Assembly (NCBI GenBank): GCA_027859175.1
Contig: JAQIBG010000005.1
Coordinates: 1-49,913, forward strand
DNA from: Planctomycetota bacterium
Lineage (GTDB): Bacteria; Planctomycetota; UBA11346
Direction: 5' to 3'
Length of the DNA stretch: 49,913 nt
Shown: positions 33,402 to 42,041 of the stretch, one piece after another
How positions within the stretch are numbered: position 1 is the first letter of the stretch
Layout: the number at the start of each line of letters is the position of its first letter
Position numbers and translations under genes: made by a program
Notes under the pieces: generated by a model
Databases searched by the model: none
What the model was told of the DNA's origin: nothing
What the model saw: only the letters and a program-made list of their open reading frames with translations

Positions 33402-35108
33402 ATGAGTGCAGCACCCCTGCCCGAAATAAAACGCTACTCCGGTGTCCTCGACTGGATTAGCACGGTCGATCACAAGAAGATCGGCCTGATGTATTTCTGG
33501 TTCGCCTTCATCTTTGGTTTGGTTGGCGGCGGTCTCGCCGGTGCCATCCGCCTGCAGCTAGCCTCGCCGGCTGCGGTGTGGGAATACGTGCAGGCGGCCG
33601 CGATGGGCCTGCGCGAATCGCCAGGTGGATTGTTTGGCACAGAGAACGCCCTGTTCTCGCAAAGCTACACCACCTTCAATCAGATGACGACGATGCACGC
33701 GTCAGTGATGATCTTCTTTGTGATCATTCCGGCCTTTGCTGCCTTCGGTAATTACATCGTGCCGATCATGATCGGCGCCCGCGACATGGCTTTCCCCAAG
33801 ATGAACGCGTTTGCGTTCTGGCTCTTGGTGCCTGCCGCGGTGCTGATGCTGGCCTCGTTCTTCGTGCAGGGGGGCGCTGCTTCCTCTGGCTGGACTGCCT
33901 ATCCACCGCTGAGCGTGCGCAGTGACGGCCCCGGTCAGGACATGTGGGTACTTGGTGTCCACCTTGCTGGCCTGAGCTCGATTCTCGGCGCGATCAACTT
34001 CATCGTCACCATTTCGAATATGCGTGCGCCTGGCATGGGCTGGCTACAAATGCCCCTGTTTGCTTGGGCCACCTTCATCAACTCAATCATTCAGCTTATC
34101 GCCACGCCGGTGCTCGGCGCCGCCGTGACCATGGTGTTGCTCGATCGCAACTTTAACACCGGTCTGCTCGACAGCGCCAAGGGTGGCGACCCAACCCTGT
34201 ACCAGCACATCTTCTGGTTCTACAGCCACCCGGCCGTGTACATCATGATCTTACCGGGCTTCGGCGCGATCAGCCACATCTTCGCCGCGTTCAGCTCGAA
34301 GCGGATATTCGGCTATTTCGCCATGGTTATTGCCACTGCATCGATCGCGCTCCTCGGCTTCATGGTGTGGGCCCACCACATGTTCTCGATCGGCATGCCG
34401 CCCTGGCTGCAGACTTGGTTCATGATCGCCTCGCTCGGCATCGGCGTGCCCACCGGCATCAAGGTGTTCAGTTGGCTAGCCACGATGTGGGGCGGCAATA
34501 TCCGGTTCACAACGCCGATGCTGTACGCGCTCGGCTTCATCAGCCTGTTCGTGCTCGGTGGTTTCGGCGGTTTGATTCTGGCTCTGGTGCCCGTCGACTA
34601 CAGCCTCCATGACACCTATTTCGTGGTTGGTCACTTCCACTACACCTTAGTAGGGGGCTCGGTGATGCTGCTATTTGCATCTACCTTCTACTGGTGGCCG
34701 AAGATGACTGGCCGCATGCTCAACGAGGTTGCAGGTCGAACGAGTTTCGTATTCATGTTCATCGGCGTCATGGTCACCTTTGGTACCATGCACGTGTCCG
34801 GTGCGATGGGCATGGCCCGTCGTATCGGTGTCTACCGCGAAGAATTCATCTGGCTCAATCAACTCACCACCGCGGGCTATCTGATGACTGCCATCGCCGC
34901 CCTGATCGTTTTTGGCGCCTTGATTGCGAGCATGCTGCGCAAGGCCGACGCCAAAGACGACCCGTGGGAAGTCAACGACATCCAGCAGAGCTTCGAGTGG
35001 GCGATCTCCAGCCCGCCACCAGCCTACAACTTCGAACACGTGCCACCCATCCCGGTGCTCGACCCAATGAAGCACGGCCACGATGAGGCCAAGCCAGCAA
35101 GCACCTGA
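33402..35108 (+). CDS. coxA: Cytochrome c oxidase subunit I, A2 type
   Basis: This is the heme-copper subunit with 12 or more membrane segments in 568 residues. WISTVDHKKIG is at the N-terminus, FYSHPAVYIMILPGFGAIS holds a CuB His, and VVGHFHYTLVGGSV holds heme a/a3 ligands. At the end of the D-channel, the usual Glu of GHPEVY is Ala and is preceded by Tyr-Ser (YSHPAVY). This YSHP pattern defines A2-type oxidases such as that of Rhodothermus, which pumps protons using the Tyr and Ser. AGGAGG lies about ten bases before the ATG, and the gap to coxB is five bases. Confidence 0.95.
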   Translation: MSAAPLPEIKRYSGVLDWISTVDHKKIGLMYFWFAFIFGLVGGGLAGAIRLQLASPAAVWEYVQAAAMGLRESPGGLFGTENALFSQSYTTFNQMTTMHASVMIFFVIIPAFAAFGNYIVPIMIGARDMAFPKMNAFAFWLLVPAAVLMLASFFVQGGAASSGWTAYPPLSVRSDGPGQDMWVLGVHLAGLSSILGAINFIVTISNMRAPGMGWLQMPLFAWATFINSIIQLIATPVLGAAVTMVLLDRNFNTGLLDSAKGGDPTLYQHIFWFYSHPAVYIMILPGFGAISHIFAAFSSKRIFGYFAMVIATASIALLGFMVWAHHMFSIGMPPWLQTWFMIASLGIGVPTGIKVFSWLATMWGGNIRFTTPMLYALGFISLFVLGGFGGLILALVPVDYSLHDTYFVVGHFHYTLVGGSVMLLFASTFYWWPKMTGRMLNEVAGRTSFVFMFIGVMVTFGTMHVSGAMGMARRIGVYREEFIWLNQLTTAGYLMTAIAALIVFGALIASMLRKADAKDDPWEVNDIQQSFEWAISSPPPAYNFEHVPPIPVLDPMKHGHDEAKPAST

Positions 35109-35132
35109 TGCTGCCTAGCACATCTCCAGCCC

Positions 35133-35165
35133 GGCGCCCCGAATCAGGAATGATCCCGGGGCGCC
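35133..35165 (+). other. Intercistronic hairpin between coxA and ctaA
   Basis: A perfect 9-bp stem GGCGCCCCG / CGGGGCGCC with a 15-base loop lies in the 73-base gap after coxA, with no T-run behind it. It could stabilise or process the mRNA, or attenuate transcription of the biogenesis genes. Confidence 0.55.
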
Positions 35166-35181
35166 TTGCTCCTCTAGCGAC

Positions 35182-36321
35182 ATGACCACAACTGATACCA
35201 CTCTCGAACAAAAGACGACCTCGTCGCGGGCATCAATTGCCTCGTGGCTGGGTGTTTTGTTTGTGCTGGTATTGCTGTTAATGATGGTCGGCGGTTATGT
35301 GCGTCTGACGCAATCTGGCCTGAGCCTGCCTGGTTGGCCATTCGTAGAAGGTCGCGTGTTGCCGCCGATGAGCGACGCCGGCTGGCACGAGATGCATGAG
35401 CTGTACCAGAAGGACATGCACGAACTCGAGTCACGTCGGCAACAGGGTATCGTTGGCTTAGGCGCGTCTGGGCACCGCCCGGAAACCCTGGCCGACTTTC
35501 AGCGCATCTTCCTGATTGAGTGGAGTCACCGCTTTCTGGCCGCCCTGGTTGGGATGGTTGGCCTCGCCTGCATGGTAGTGATGTTCCGCAATCGCGATGT
35601 GCGCGAACTCGCCGGCAAACCCTTGGTTGGAATCGTCGGCCTGATTGTGGTGCAGAGCATCATTGGCGGCCTGCTGGTGCTGAGCCATACCAGCACCCAC
35701 TGGCTGTTCATCCATCTCGGCATCGCCACCGGCATTCTCGGTTTCATTATGTGGACCTTGATGCTGCTGGTGCGCGGCCGCCGTGAGCCCTTACCCAAAG
35801 CCGAACTGGCGCCGCGTCGGACGATTCGGTTCTGGGTTCGTGCCGCCCTGATCGTCACCTTTATCCAGATTGTTCTCGGCGCTTTTGTTGCCGGCAGCCG
35901 CCACAACGGTTTCTCGACTTCATGGCCAGAGATGGCTGGGGAAATAATCCCAACCCTGTGGATGAGCAGCAAGGGCGTGATCTGGAATCTCCTCGATAAT
36001 CCGACGCTCCATCAGTGGACCCACCGGTGGTTTGCCTGGATCGTTGTGATTGCGATTGCCGCCATGGCCAGCACCGCGCGCCGTGCGCCGATTGGTATGC
36101 GCGGACGCTTGGCGATCCGCTTTGCCTTCGCCGTGACCTGCGCCCAGATCATACTTGGCGTCATGAACGTGCTGCGCGGTGCCGAACTGGTTATCGCCAT
36201 GAGTCATCTGGCGGTGGCCCTGGTGTTATTCACCTCGCTATGCCTCGCCGCCTTTGACCTGCGCTATGAGCCTACAGGCGAGCGCGAAGCCCTCGGCGAT
36301 GCCGGAAGGATTCCGGCATGA
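35182..36321 (+). CDS. ctaA: Heme A synthase (Cox15/CtaA)
   Basis: This eight-helix membrane monooxygenase oxidises the C8 methyl of heme O to make heme A. The N-terminal half shows GGYVRLTQSGLSLPGWPF and SHRFLA, the C-terminal half HQWTHRW and MSHLAVA, giving the four heme-ligand histidines (with HLGIATG). The internal repeat motif GAFVAGSRHNGFSTSWPEM is present. The length is 379 residues. It overlaps ctaB by four bases (ATGA) and supplies the heme A for the adjacent oxidase. Confidence 0.94.
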   Translation: MTTTDTTLEQKTTSSRASIASWLGVLFVLVLLLMMVGGYVRLTQSGLSLPGWPFVEGRVLPPMSDAGWHEMHELYQKDMHELESRRQQGIVGLGASGHRPETLADFQRIFLIEWSHRFLAALVGMVGLACMVVMFRNRDVRELAGKPLVGIVGLIVVQSIIGGLLVLSHTSTHWLFIHLGIATGILGFIMWTLMLLVRGRREPLPKAELAPRRTIRFWVRAALIVTFIQIVLGAFVAGSRHNGFSTSWPEMAGEIIPTLWMSSKGVIWNLLDNPTLHQWTHRWFAWIVVIAIAAMASTARRAPIGMRGRLAIRFAFAVTCAQIILGVMNVLRGAELVIAMSHLAVALVLFTSLCLAAFDLRYEPTGEREALGDAGRIPA

Positions 36322-37223
36322 AACAATTGCTCCGCGACCTCATGGTGCTGACCAAGTTCCGCATCAACGTTGTTGGCGTGTTTACCGGCTACACCGCCAT
36401 TGCGGTGTACAACAGCATGCATTTGGACGATCCCGTGCCCGGCTGGCAAACCCTGCTGTGCATGCTGGCCCTGCTGTTGATGGGCGGCGCTGCCAACACC
36501 TGGAATCAGATCATCGAAAAGGAACGCGACGGCCGTATGGAGCGTACGCGCAACAAGCGCCCTTTGCCGTCTGGACGCATGAGTCTGCGCACCGCTTGGA
36601 TCTTGGCATTAGTCCAGCTTGGTGGATCGATCGGCATCTTTGCCGGTGTGTTCCAGAGCCCCTTGGCGGTTGGCCTGACCTTGTTCACCGTGTTCTACTA
36701 CACGGTGCTCTACACCATGGTACTCAAGCCGCGTCACTATCTCAACATCGTGATCGGTGGTGTACCGGGTGCGATGGGCCCCTTGTTAGCTTGGAGTGCC
36801 GTTGCTGATTCGATTGCCTGGGAGCCTGTGGCGCTGTTTGCGATCATCTTCTTGTGGACCCCACCGCACTTTTGGGCCCTGGCGATTAAACTGCGCGAGG
36901 ATTACAAGGCGGCTGGCATCCCTATGTTGCCCGTGGTGAAGGGGGTTGATGAAACCACCCGTCAGATCTTCATCTATACCGTGATCATGGTTATCGCGAC
37001 CCTGCTGATGCCGGTGGTTCTGCCGGTGTTTATCGGTTCGTTCATCTACATCGCGGCCGCAGCGGTGTTCGGTGCGGTGTTCACCTGGTGGGCGTGGCGA
37101 ATCTGGCGCGAGCGGCCCATTCTCAATACCATGCCGCTGTTCCACTTCAGCATCCTGTACATCGGCTTGCTGTTCACCGGTGTCATCTGTGATGCCTTAA
37201 TCGGAACGAGTGTGCCGTCATGA
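36318..37223 (+). CDS. ctaB: Protoheme IX farnesyltransferase (heme O synthase)
   Basis: A UbiA-family prenyltransferase that makes heme O, the substrate of ctaA. The first Asp/Asn-rich motif is NTWNQIIEKERDGRMERT, followed by NKRPLPSGRMS, which is diagnostic for CtaB. The second region has FLWTPPHFWALAIKLREDYKAAGIPMLPV. Seven or more membrane segments fit in 301 residues. The ends overlap ctaA and ctaG by four bases each. Confidence 0.95.
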   Translation: MKQLLRDLMVLTKFRINVVGVFTGYTAIAVYNSMHLDDPVPGWQTLLCMLALLLMGGAANTWNQIIEKERDGRMERTRNKRPLPSGRMSLRTAWILALVQLGGSIGIFAGVFQSPLAVGLTLFTVFYYTVLYTMVLKPRHYLNIVIGGVPGAMGPLLAWSAVADSIAWEPVALFAIIFLWTPPHFWALAIKLREDYKAAGIPMLPVVKGVDETTRQIFIYTVIMVIATLLMPVVLPVFIGSFIYIAAAAVFGAVFTWWAWRIWRERPILNTMPLFHFSILYIGLLFTGVICDALIGTSVPS

Positions 37224-37846
37224 GCGATCCAAGCAGCGCCAAGAGTAATGCCAGCCTGGGCCTCAAACTCGGCGGGGTAGCTGTGTTTATGGTGTTCATG
37301 GCGCCGGTCCTCTACTGGAGCGGCAGCATCGTATGCAATTGGGCTGGCCTCGGCTTCAACCCGGACGCCAAAGAGATGGCAGCTGAAGGCGAGAGCAAAG
37401 GCCTCAAAATCGAGTGCAGTTTCACTGCGATGATGTCGGAAGAATTTGACGGGAAGGTCGAATTCACCGTCACCGAGAGCAGCCAAACGATAGTGGTAGG
37501 CGACGCCCGTGCCGGCAAGAACCTGTACCAGGTCAAAAACATCAGCAACCAGGCGCTGTATATCCGCCCGATCCATTTCGTGTCGCCGCCGCAAGCGAGT
37601 CTGAAGTTCCGGATGACCGAATGCTTCTGCTACAACGACATGAAGCTCGAACCCGGTGAAGCGCGCGATTTGCCCTTGGTCTACGGCTTCAAGGCCGACA
37701 TGGACAGTCGCGTCACCAAGGCCCTGATCAATTACACCCTTGAGCCGATCACCGAAGACGATCTACGGCCCACCATCGGTCCTCCGAATAAGGGACCATT
37801 CGAGGCAACCAAGCCTGCGGTTTCGCCGCTGGATGGTCAACCGTGA
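37220..37846 (+). CDS. ctaG: Cox11-type copper chaperone CtaG
   Basis: Cox11/CtaG delivers copper to CuB of subunit I. One N-terminal membrane segment is followed by a beta-rich domain with the copper motif ECFCYNDMKLEPGEARDLPLVY. The third Cys of the family is likely C39 in SIVCNWAGLGF, next to the membrane. The length is 208 residues; the tail GPFEATKPAVSPLDGQP is extra. It overlaps ctaB (ATGA) and the next small gene (GTGA). No SenC/Sco gene for CuA is seen in the operon. Confidence 0.9.
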   Translation: MSDPSSAKSNASLGLKLGGVAVFMVFMAPVLYWSGSIVCNWAGLGFNPDAKEMAAEGESKGLKIECSFTAMMSEEFDGKVEFTVTESSQTIVVGDARAGKNLYQVKNISNQALYIRPIHFVSPPQASLKFRMTECFCYNDMKLEPGEARDLPLVYGFKADMDSRVTKALINYTLEPITEDDLRPTIGPPNKGPFEATKPAVSPLDGQP

Positions 37847-38079
37847 GCACGGTAATCCAAGGTGGTGTAGACCCACGCGATCCCGCGGTCCGCGCCCGCA
37901 ATCTCAAACTCGGATTCATCGTCGGTGGCGGCGCTGTATTGGTGCTGATTCTGGCCTTTATCCGCTTCGTGGTGTTCGGTCTTCCTGAAGACCGTGCCAC
38001 GCGTGAACGACTCGAACAACAGCGCAGCGCCGCCACCGGTGCAGCCGAACCTACAGACAAGGACCGCGTCCATGAGTGA
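37843..38079 (+). CDS. 78-residue single-pass membrane protein, unassigned
   Basis: I do not recognise this protein. It has an N-terminal soluble part of about 22 residues, one membrane segment (LGFIVGGGAVLVLILAFIRFVVF) and a charged tail (PEDRATRERLEQQRSAATG). The GTG start makes a GTGA overlap with ctaG, and its stop overlaps coxC by eight bases; this tight placement argues that it is real. It is too short and has too few membrane segments for the usual subunit IV, so it could be a small oxidase subunit or assembly factor. Confidence 0.75.
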   Translation: MSTVIQGGVDPRDPAVRARNLKLGFIVGGGAVLVLILAFIRFVVFGLPEDRATRERLEQQRSAATGAAEPTDKDRVHE

Positions 38080-38914
38080 GGTCGCCGATACCCACGCGGA
38101 TCAGCACGAAGATCCGATGAGCCACGTGCCGCCGCCCAGCTTCTGGCCCTTTATTATCGGCATCGCCCTCGTGGCGTTTATGGCCGGTGCCGTGTTGACC
38201 CTGCCCAAGGTGGCAGCCAGCGTTCCGATCAGTGGCGTCCCGGTGCTGATCTTTGGCGCCGTGGCGGTGTTGTTCGGCCTGATGGGCTGGGGCCACCAGA
38301 TCATCAAGGAAAAGCGCATTGCGCACGACTTGATGGCGCAACAGGTTGACCTGAAGTTCTTCGTTAAGAGTTTCCTCGTGTCAGAACTGATGGCCTTCAG
38401 CGCCATCTTCGCGTATTTCTACCTGCGCACCTTCTTCGTTGCCCCGGATAGTTTTGAGTCGCCCCCCGGCCTTCACCTCGGTGGCTCAATGGTGGCATTT
38501 GCTACCTTCCTGCTGCTGTCGAGTTCGGTGACCTGTGAAATGGCCCACCATGCGGTAATGCATAACCAGATGGGTAAAGCCCGCATGCTGATGATCGCAA
38601 CCTTGGTGCTGGGCTTTATCTTCCTGGGCTTCCAGGGCCGTGAGTACGGCGAACTGATCACGCACGGTTTCTGGCCGCTGAGCATGGGTGAAGAGAATCC
38701 GAACACCGCATTCATGGCCACCTTCTTCATCAGCACCGGCTTTCATGGCTTCCACGTGCTGACTGGCCTAGTGATGCTGTTCTTGGTGTACGTGCGCATG
38801 GAGATGGGGCACTTTACCCAGAAGCGCCATTTCTCTCTGGTCGCTGCCTCGTGGTATTGGCACTTCGTTGACATTGTCTGGGTCTTGCTGTTTATCACCG
38901 TCTACGTCGTTTAG
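38072..38914 (+). CDS. coxC: Cytochrome c oxidase subunit III
   Basis: Subunit III signatures are WGHQIIKEKRIAHD, MAFSAIFAYFYLRTFF, GFHGFHVLTGLVMLF and the closing ASWYWHFVDIVWVLLFITVYV. Seven membrane segments fit in 280 residues. The ATG at 38072 (MSEVADTHADQ) follows the usual eight-base overlap of this operon; the track start at 37994 is too far upstream. It is the last gene of the operon. A subunit IV gene is not seen after it. Confidence 0.94.
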   Translation: MSEVADTHADQHEDPMSHVPPPSFWPFIIGIALVAFMAGAVLTLPKVAASVPISGVPVLIFGAVAVLFGLMGWGHQIIKEKRIAHDLMAQQVDLKFFVKSFLVSELMAFSAIFAYFYLRTFFVAPDSFESPPGLHLGGSMVAFATFLLLSSSVTCEMAHHAVMHNQMGKARMLMIATLVLGFIFLGFQGREYGELITHGFWPLSMGEENPNTAFMATFFISTGFHGFHVLTGLVMLFLVYVRMEMGHFTQKRHFSLVAASWYWHFVDIVWVLLFITVYVV

Positions 38915-38940
38915 ACCTGGCCAACACCCTTGGCTATCAT

Positions 38941-38971
38941 GCGATTCCCGGCTGTTCAGGCCGGGAATCGC
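38941..38971 (+). terminator. Perfect 12-bp hairpin after coxC
   Basis: GCGATTCCCGGC, loop TGTTCAG, GCCGGGAATCGC. The stem is perfect but no T-run follows; the next bases are CATGTATGG, leading to the MFS start 22 bases on. It marks the end of the respiratory operon, as a terminator without a T tail or as a 5' structure of the MFS mRNA. Confidence 0.6.
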
Positions 38972-38993
38972 CATGTATGGAGAGCTTGCATCG

Positions 38994-40313
38994 ATGAGCG
39001 ACAAGCGGACATCCCTGGGGGTCATTTTCCTGACCCTATTTATCGACCTGATCGGCTTCTCGATTCTGTTCCCCTTGGTGGCAGCGATCATGAGCCACTT
39101 CTCGGCTGAACCGGGTGGCCTGCTTGGCACCTGGTATGGCTGGCTTGACGCATACTTTCCGAATGCGAGTCCGATCCAGCGCGAGGCCTTGTTCGGTGGC
39201 ATCCTGATGGGCCTGTATTCGGTCCTGCAATTTGTCTGCGCGCCGGCCTGGGGCATCCTGTCTGATAAGATCGGTCGGCGCCCAGTGCTGATTGTCACCA
39301 TTCTCGGCAACACCGCCGGCTACGTGCTCTGGGCCTTCGCTGATAGCTTTGCGCTACTCCTGCTGTCGCGTGTCGTGTGTGGCTTGTTCTCCGGCAATAT
39401 CTCGGTGGCTACTGCAGCCGTTGCCGACGTCACCGACACCAAAAACCGCGCCAAGGGCATGGGCTTTGTGGGTATGGCGTTCGGATTCGGGTTTATTCTC
39501 GGCCCGGCGATTGGCGGCACCTGTTACGCGCTGCTGCCACATTTTGGGGGTGACGTCGCCAGCGGCGGCTGGGCCCTCAACCCATTCTCGGTGGCAGCTG
39601 CAATCGCAGGGGGCCTGAGTCTGCTCAATCTGCTATGGGTGGTCATGCGCTTCCGGGAAACCCGACGCGGCGACCAGACCAGCGAGGTGCCGGTGCGCGC
39701 GATCAATCCGCTGCGGATCTTCTCACGCGATAATGGCACCACAGTGCGCGCGGTCGTGGTGGCCAATCTCCTGTTCGGCATCTTGTTCGCAGGTCTGGAA
39801 GCGACGCTGGTGTTTTTGGTTGCCGAGAAACTGGGCTATCAGCCCGGTGATATGGCGTGGCTGTTTGTGGTTCTTGGCTTGACCAGTGCTCTGGTTCAAG
39901 GCGGTATTGTAAGACGCATGGCCCCCAAACACGGCGAGCGCAAACTCGCGCTGGTCGGCCTCGGCCTAATGATCCCGGCCTTTGCCTTGTTGGGATGCGT
40001 GGCCTGGGTGCAGTCGGCTTGGCTGCTGTACCTTGGTGTGTTGGTGTTGGGCTTTGGCACCGGTTTTGCCATGCCCTGCCTGGCCGCCTTAGCCAGCCTG
40101 GGGGCCGATGAATCCAACCAAGGGCGAGCCCTCGGCAGCTTCCGCAGTTCAGGCGCGTTGTCGCGGGCATTAGGTCCGTTTATCGGTGCCGGGCTATATT
40201 TTGCTATCGGCCCGGCTGCACCCTACCTTGCCGGTAGCGCGCTGCTGATTGTGCCAATGCTGATCATCGCACGAATTCATGTGCGCGGCGCGCGCGCCGA
40301 GGGGGCATCCTGA
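38994..40313 (+). CDS. MFS exporter, TetA/DHA1-like
   Basis: A 12-helix major facilitator protein of 439 residues. Motif A is GILSDKIGRRPVLI, and SRVVCGLFSGNISVATAAVADVTDTKNRAKGMGFVG with GPAIGG is the TetA-like motif B/C region typical of drug:H+ antiporters. The substrate is unknown; multidrug or metabolite export are both possible. The ATG at 38994 (MSDKRTSLGVIFL) is preceded by GGAG about 11 bases upstream; the ATG at 38973 is possible. The stop overlaps the next gene by one base (TGATG). Confidence 0.88.
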   Translation: MSDKRTSLGVIFLTLFIDLIGFSILFPLVAAIMSHFSAEPGGLLGTWYGWLDAYFPNASPIQREALFGGILMGLYSVLQFVCAPAWGILSDKIGRRPVLIVTILGNTAGYVLWAFADSFALLLLSRVVCGLFSGNISVATAAVADVTDTKNRAKGMGFVGMAFGFGFILGPAIGGTCYALLPHFGGDVASGGWALNPFSVAAAIAGGLSLLNLLWVVMRFRETRRGDQTSEVPVRAINPLRIFSRDNGTTVRAVVVANLLFGILFAGLEATLVFLVAEKLGYQPGDMAWLFVVLGLTSALVQGGIVRRMAPKHGERKLALVGLGLMIPAFALLGCVAWVQSAWLLYLGVLVLGFGTGFAMPCLAALASLGADESNQGRALGSFRSSGALSRALGPFIGAGLYFAIGPAAPYLAGSALLIVPMLIIARIHVRGARAEGAS

Positions 40314-41890
40314 TGAACTGGCTGCGGAATTCCTGGCTCCCGGTGGTGACCATGGTCATCATTCTGGGTGCGGCGCTGGCATTATTGCTCAAGGAGCACG
40401 AACACGGACGCAGTGGTCCGGCCGTGCAGCCGGGCATCTACCCCATGACCGAGCGCTTCCTGCCTAGCCTTGAGCCGAGCGTGCTGCCCGTTTTGTGCAG
40501 TGTCACTGAAACCGAAGGGCTGGCATTCCGTGAGCAGCGCGACGACCGCCTTGGCCTGGAAGTGGTACCGTGGGATGAGATCGCGATCGCAATCGAGGAT
40601 CATCACCCACTGACCCGCTCCGTGGCCAAGGCCATGGCTGAAGACCTGACCGGCATCCTGGCCCGCAATGACACCAACGCGGCGACCCCGGCCGCTGCCG
40701 CAGCCCACCTCGTGGTGATGCTGCCGGCCGACACCCAGTCGCCGCTGCCGCTGATGGTGCGCCGTGTCCTACGCGTGCGCACCGTAGCCCCGATGGGCGC
40801 CGACTTGGCCAAGCTTGCACCGAACACCGGCGCTCAGCTCACGGTTGAGGTCGGCATCCATGACGCTCTCGGCCCGGCCGCCATTGCCCAGGTTGGCATG
40901 ATGCCCAGCGGCGGTATCCGTCAGCACTGCATTGCGGTGCAGGCCGAAGTGGGTGCAAGCCAGGATCGCATTGATTGGCCACATTGGCATCTGACGGTTG
41001 GCCGCGCCATTGCGCGTGATGCTCTGCTGGCCCTGTTTGATGGCACCGGTCCTGAAGTGCCGTGGGACGAAGCCGCCGATCGCACCCAGGCGGTGCTTGA
41101 TCGCCATCAGGCCAGCAACGAAGCCCTGGCCTGGACCTCGTTGCCCGGCAACCCGCCCAATGCCAGCGTAGACCGCTGGTACGGCAGTTGGCAGGGGCCC
41201 TTGGTGCGCGGCTGGGGTGGAGCGATTATTGGCCGTACCGTGCCGGTAACCAAAGAGGGGACCATCGTACCGACCATCGACCTGCTCAATAAGGTCATGG
41301 GCAAAGGGCGTTGGCAGGATCCCGAGCAGGATGAAGAGCGTTGGCTGTGGCGGAGCATCAAGGAAGAGGGCGACTTCGAGTATGCCATTGCCAGTGCGCG
41401 GGCCTGGGGCTGGCGCCTGTCTGTTCTTGGCCGTCATGACAAGGCCTTGGAAATCGCGGTGGGCTGGCTCACGGGCGCCGAGCAGGGCGACCAGCGAGAC
41501 CGCGCCCAGCTGCGTCGCCATCTGTTGGCCCAAGGCTTGCCCAACTCGTGGCGCGAGCCCGCGGCCAAGCTGTTGCGAACCAAGCCCGATGCCGCGGAGA
41601 TGGCCGTCTTGGGACGGCTGCCCGACGCGACCGAGGCTGAACAAGCGGCAAGCGAAACCATCGATTGGATTCGCGGCCTGTCCCAGGATAAACCCATGCC
41701 TGTGCCAGCACAGGCGCTGCCTGCAGACTGGGATGGCCGCCCTTTCCTGATCAGCACAGCCAACGGGCCTGCCGTGGTGAGCCGCTCAGCCGCTGGCCTG
41801 GACCAAGCCTGGTGGCGCACCGACGAGGGCCCACGTCACGCCCTCGGAGACGCAGCGTTTGCCAGCGCCGGTGTCGCCGCAGGCCCCTAA
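40313..41890 (+). CDS. Hypothetical membrane-anchored protein
   Basis: I do not recognise this 525-residue protein. One N-terminal membrane segment (SWLPVVTMVIILGAALALLL, about residues 7-26) precedes a large soluble part that should face the periplasm. Near residue 330 a sequence DEERWLWRSIKEEGDFEYAIASARAWGWRLSVLGRHDKALEIAVGWL looks like a short helical, TPR-like repeat. There are few cysteines and no catalytic motif that I can name. It starts within the MFS stop (TGATG), so it is coupled to the exporter. Its stop codon TAA is the left copy of a 4-bp CTAA flanking a MITE-like element. Confidence 0.75.
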   Translation: MNWLRNSWLPVVTMVIILGAALALLLKEHEHGRSGPAVQPGIYPMTERFLPSLEPSVLPVLCSVTETEGLAFREQRDDRLGLEVVPWDEIAIAIEDHHPLTRSVAKAMAEDLTGILARNDTNAATPAAAAAHLVVMLPADTQSPLPLMVRRVLRVRTVAPMGADLAKLAPNTGAQLTVEVGIHDALGPAAIAQVGMMPSGGIRQHCIAVQAEVGASQDRIDWPHWHLTVGRAIARDALLALFDGTGPEVPWDEAADRTQAVLDRHQASNEALAWTSLPGNPPNASVDRWYGSWQGPLVRGWGGAIIGRTVPVTKEGTIVPTIDLLNKVMGKGRWQDPEQDEERWLWRSIKEEGDFEYAIASARAWGWRLSVLGRHDKALEIAVGWLTGAEQGDQRDRAQLRRHLLAQGLPNSWREPAAKLLRTKPDAAEMAVLGRLPDATEAEQAASETIDWIRGLSQDKPMPVPAQALPADWDGRPFLISTANGPAVVSRSAAGLDQAWWRTDEGPRHALGDAAFASAGVAAGP

Positions 41891-42041
41891 CAGGCTGTTG
41901 TAATACAGCCTGCGAGGGGTTGAAAGGGGGGCGCCGACCCCCCTGGGTAAAGAGTCGCCTCAAGAAAACCTTGGAAAATGGCGACTGCAGGTCGCCCAAG
42001 GTTTTTTTGAGGATAGCAGGCTGATGTATTTAAACAGCCTG
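41891..42041. mobile_element. MITE-like element with terminal inverted repeats and CTAA target duplication
   Basis: The left end CAGGCTGTTGTAATACAGCCTGC matches the reverse complement of the right end, CAGGCTGTTTAAATACATCAGCCTGC, over about 23 bases with small gaps. CTAA flanks both sides (41887-41890 and 42042-42045), consistent with a 4-bp target duplication. The 151-bp element has no transposase and holds a long internal hairpin. CAGGCTGTT ends occur in several bacterial IS elements, so a relative elsewhere in the genome may move it. The left CTAA contains the stop codon of the gene before. Confidence 0.7.
41958..42012 (+). terminator. Long internal hairpin of the MITE with T-run
   Basis: CCTCAAGAAAACCTTGG pairs with CCAAGGTTTTTTTGAGG (16 of 17), and an inner GGCGAC / GTCGCC stem closes on TGCAG. 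The seven-T tract after the stem could end transcription from the MFS and hypothetical genes; by symmetry the A-tract gives a weaker minus-strand terminator. Confidence 0.65.
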
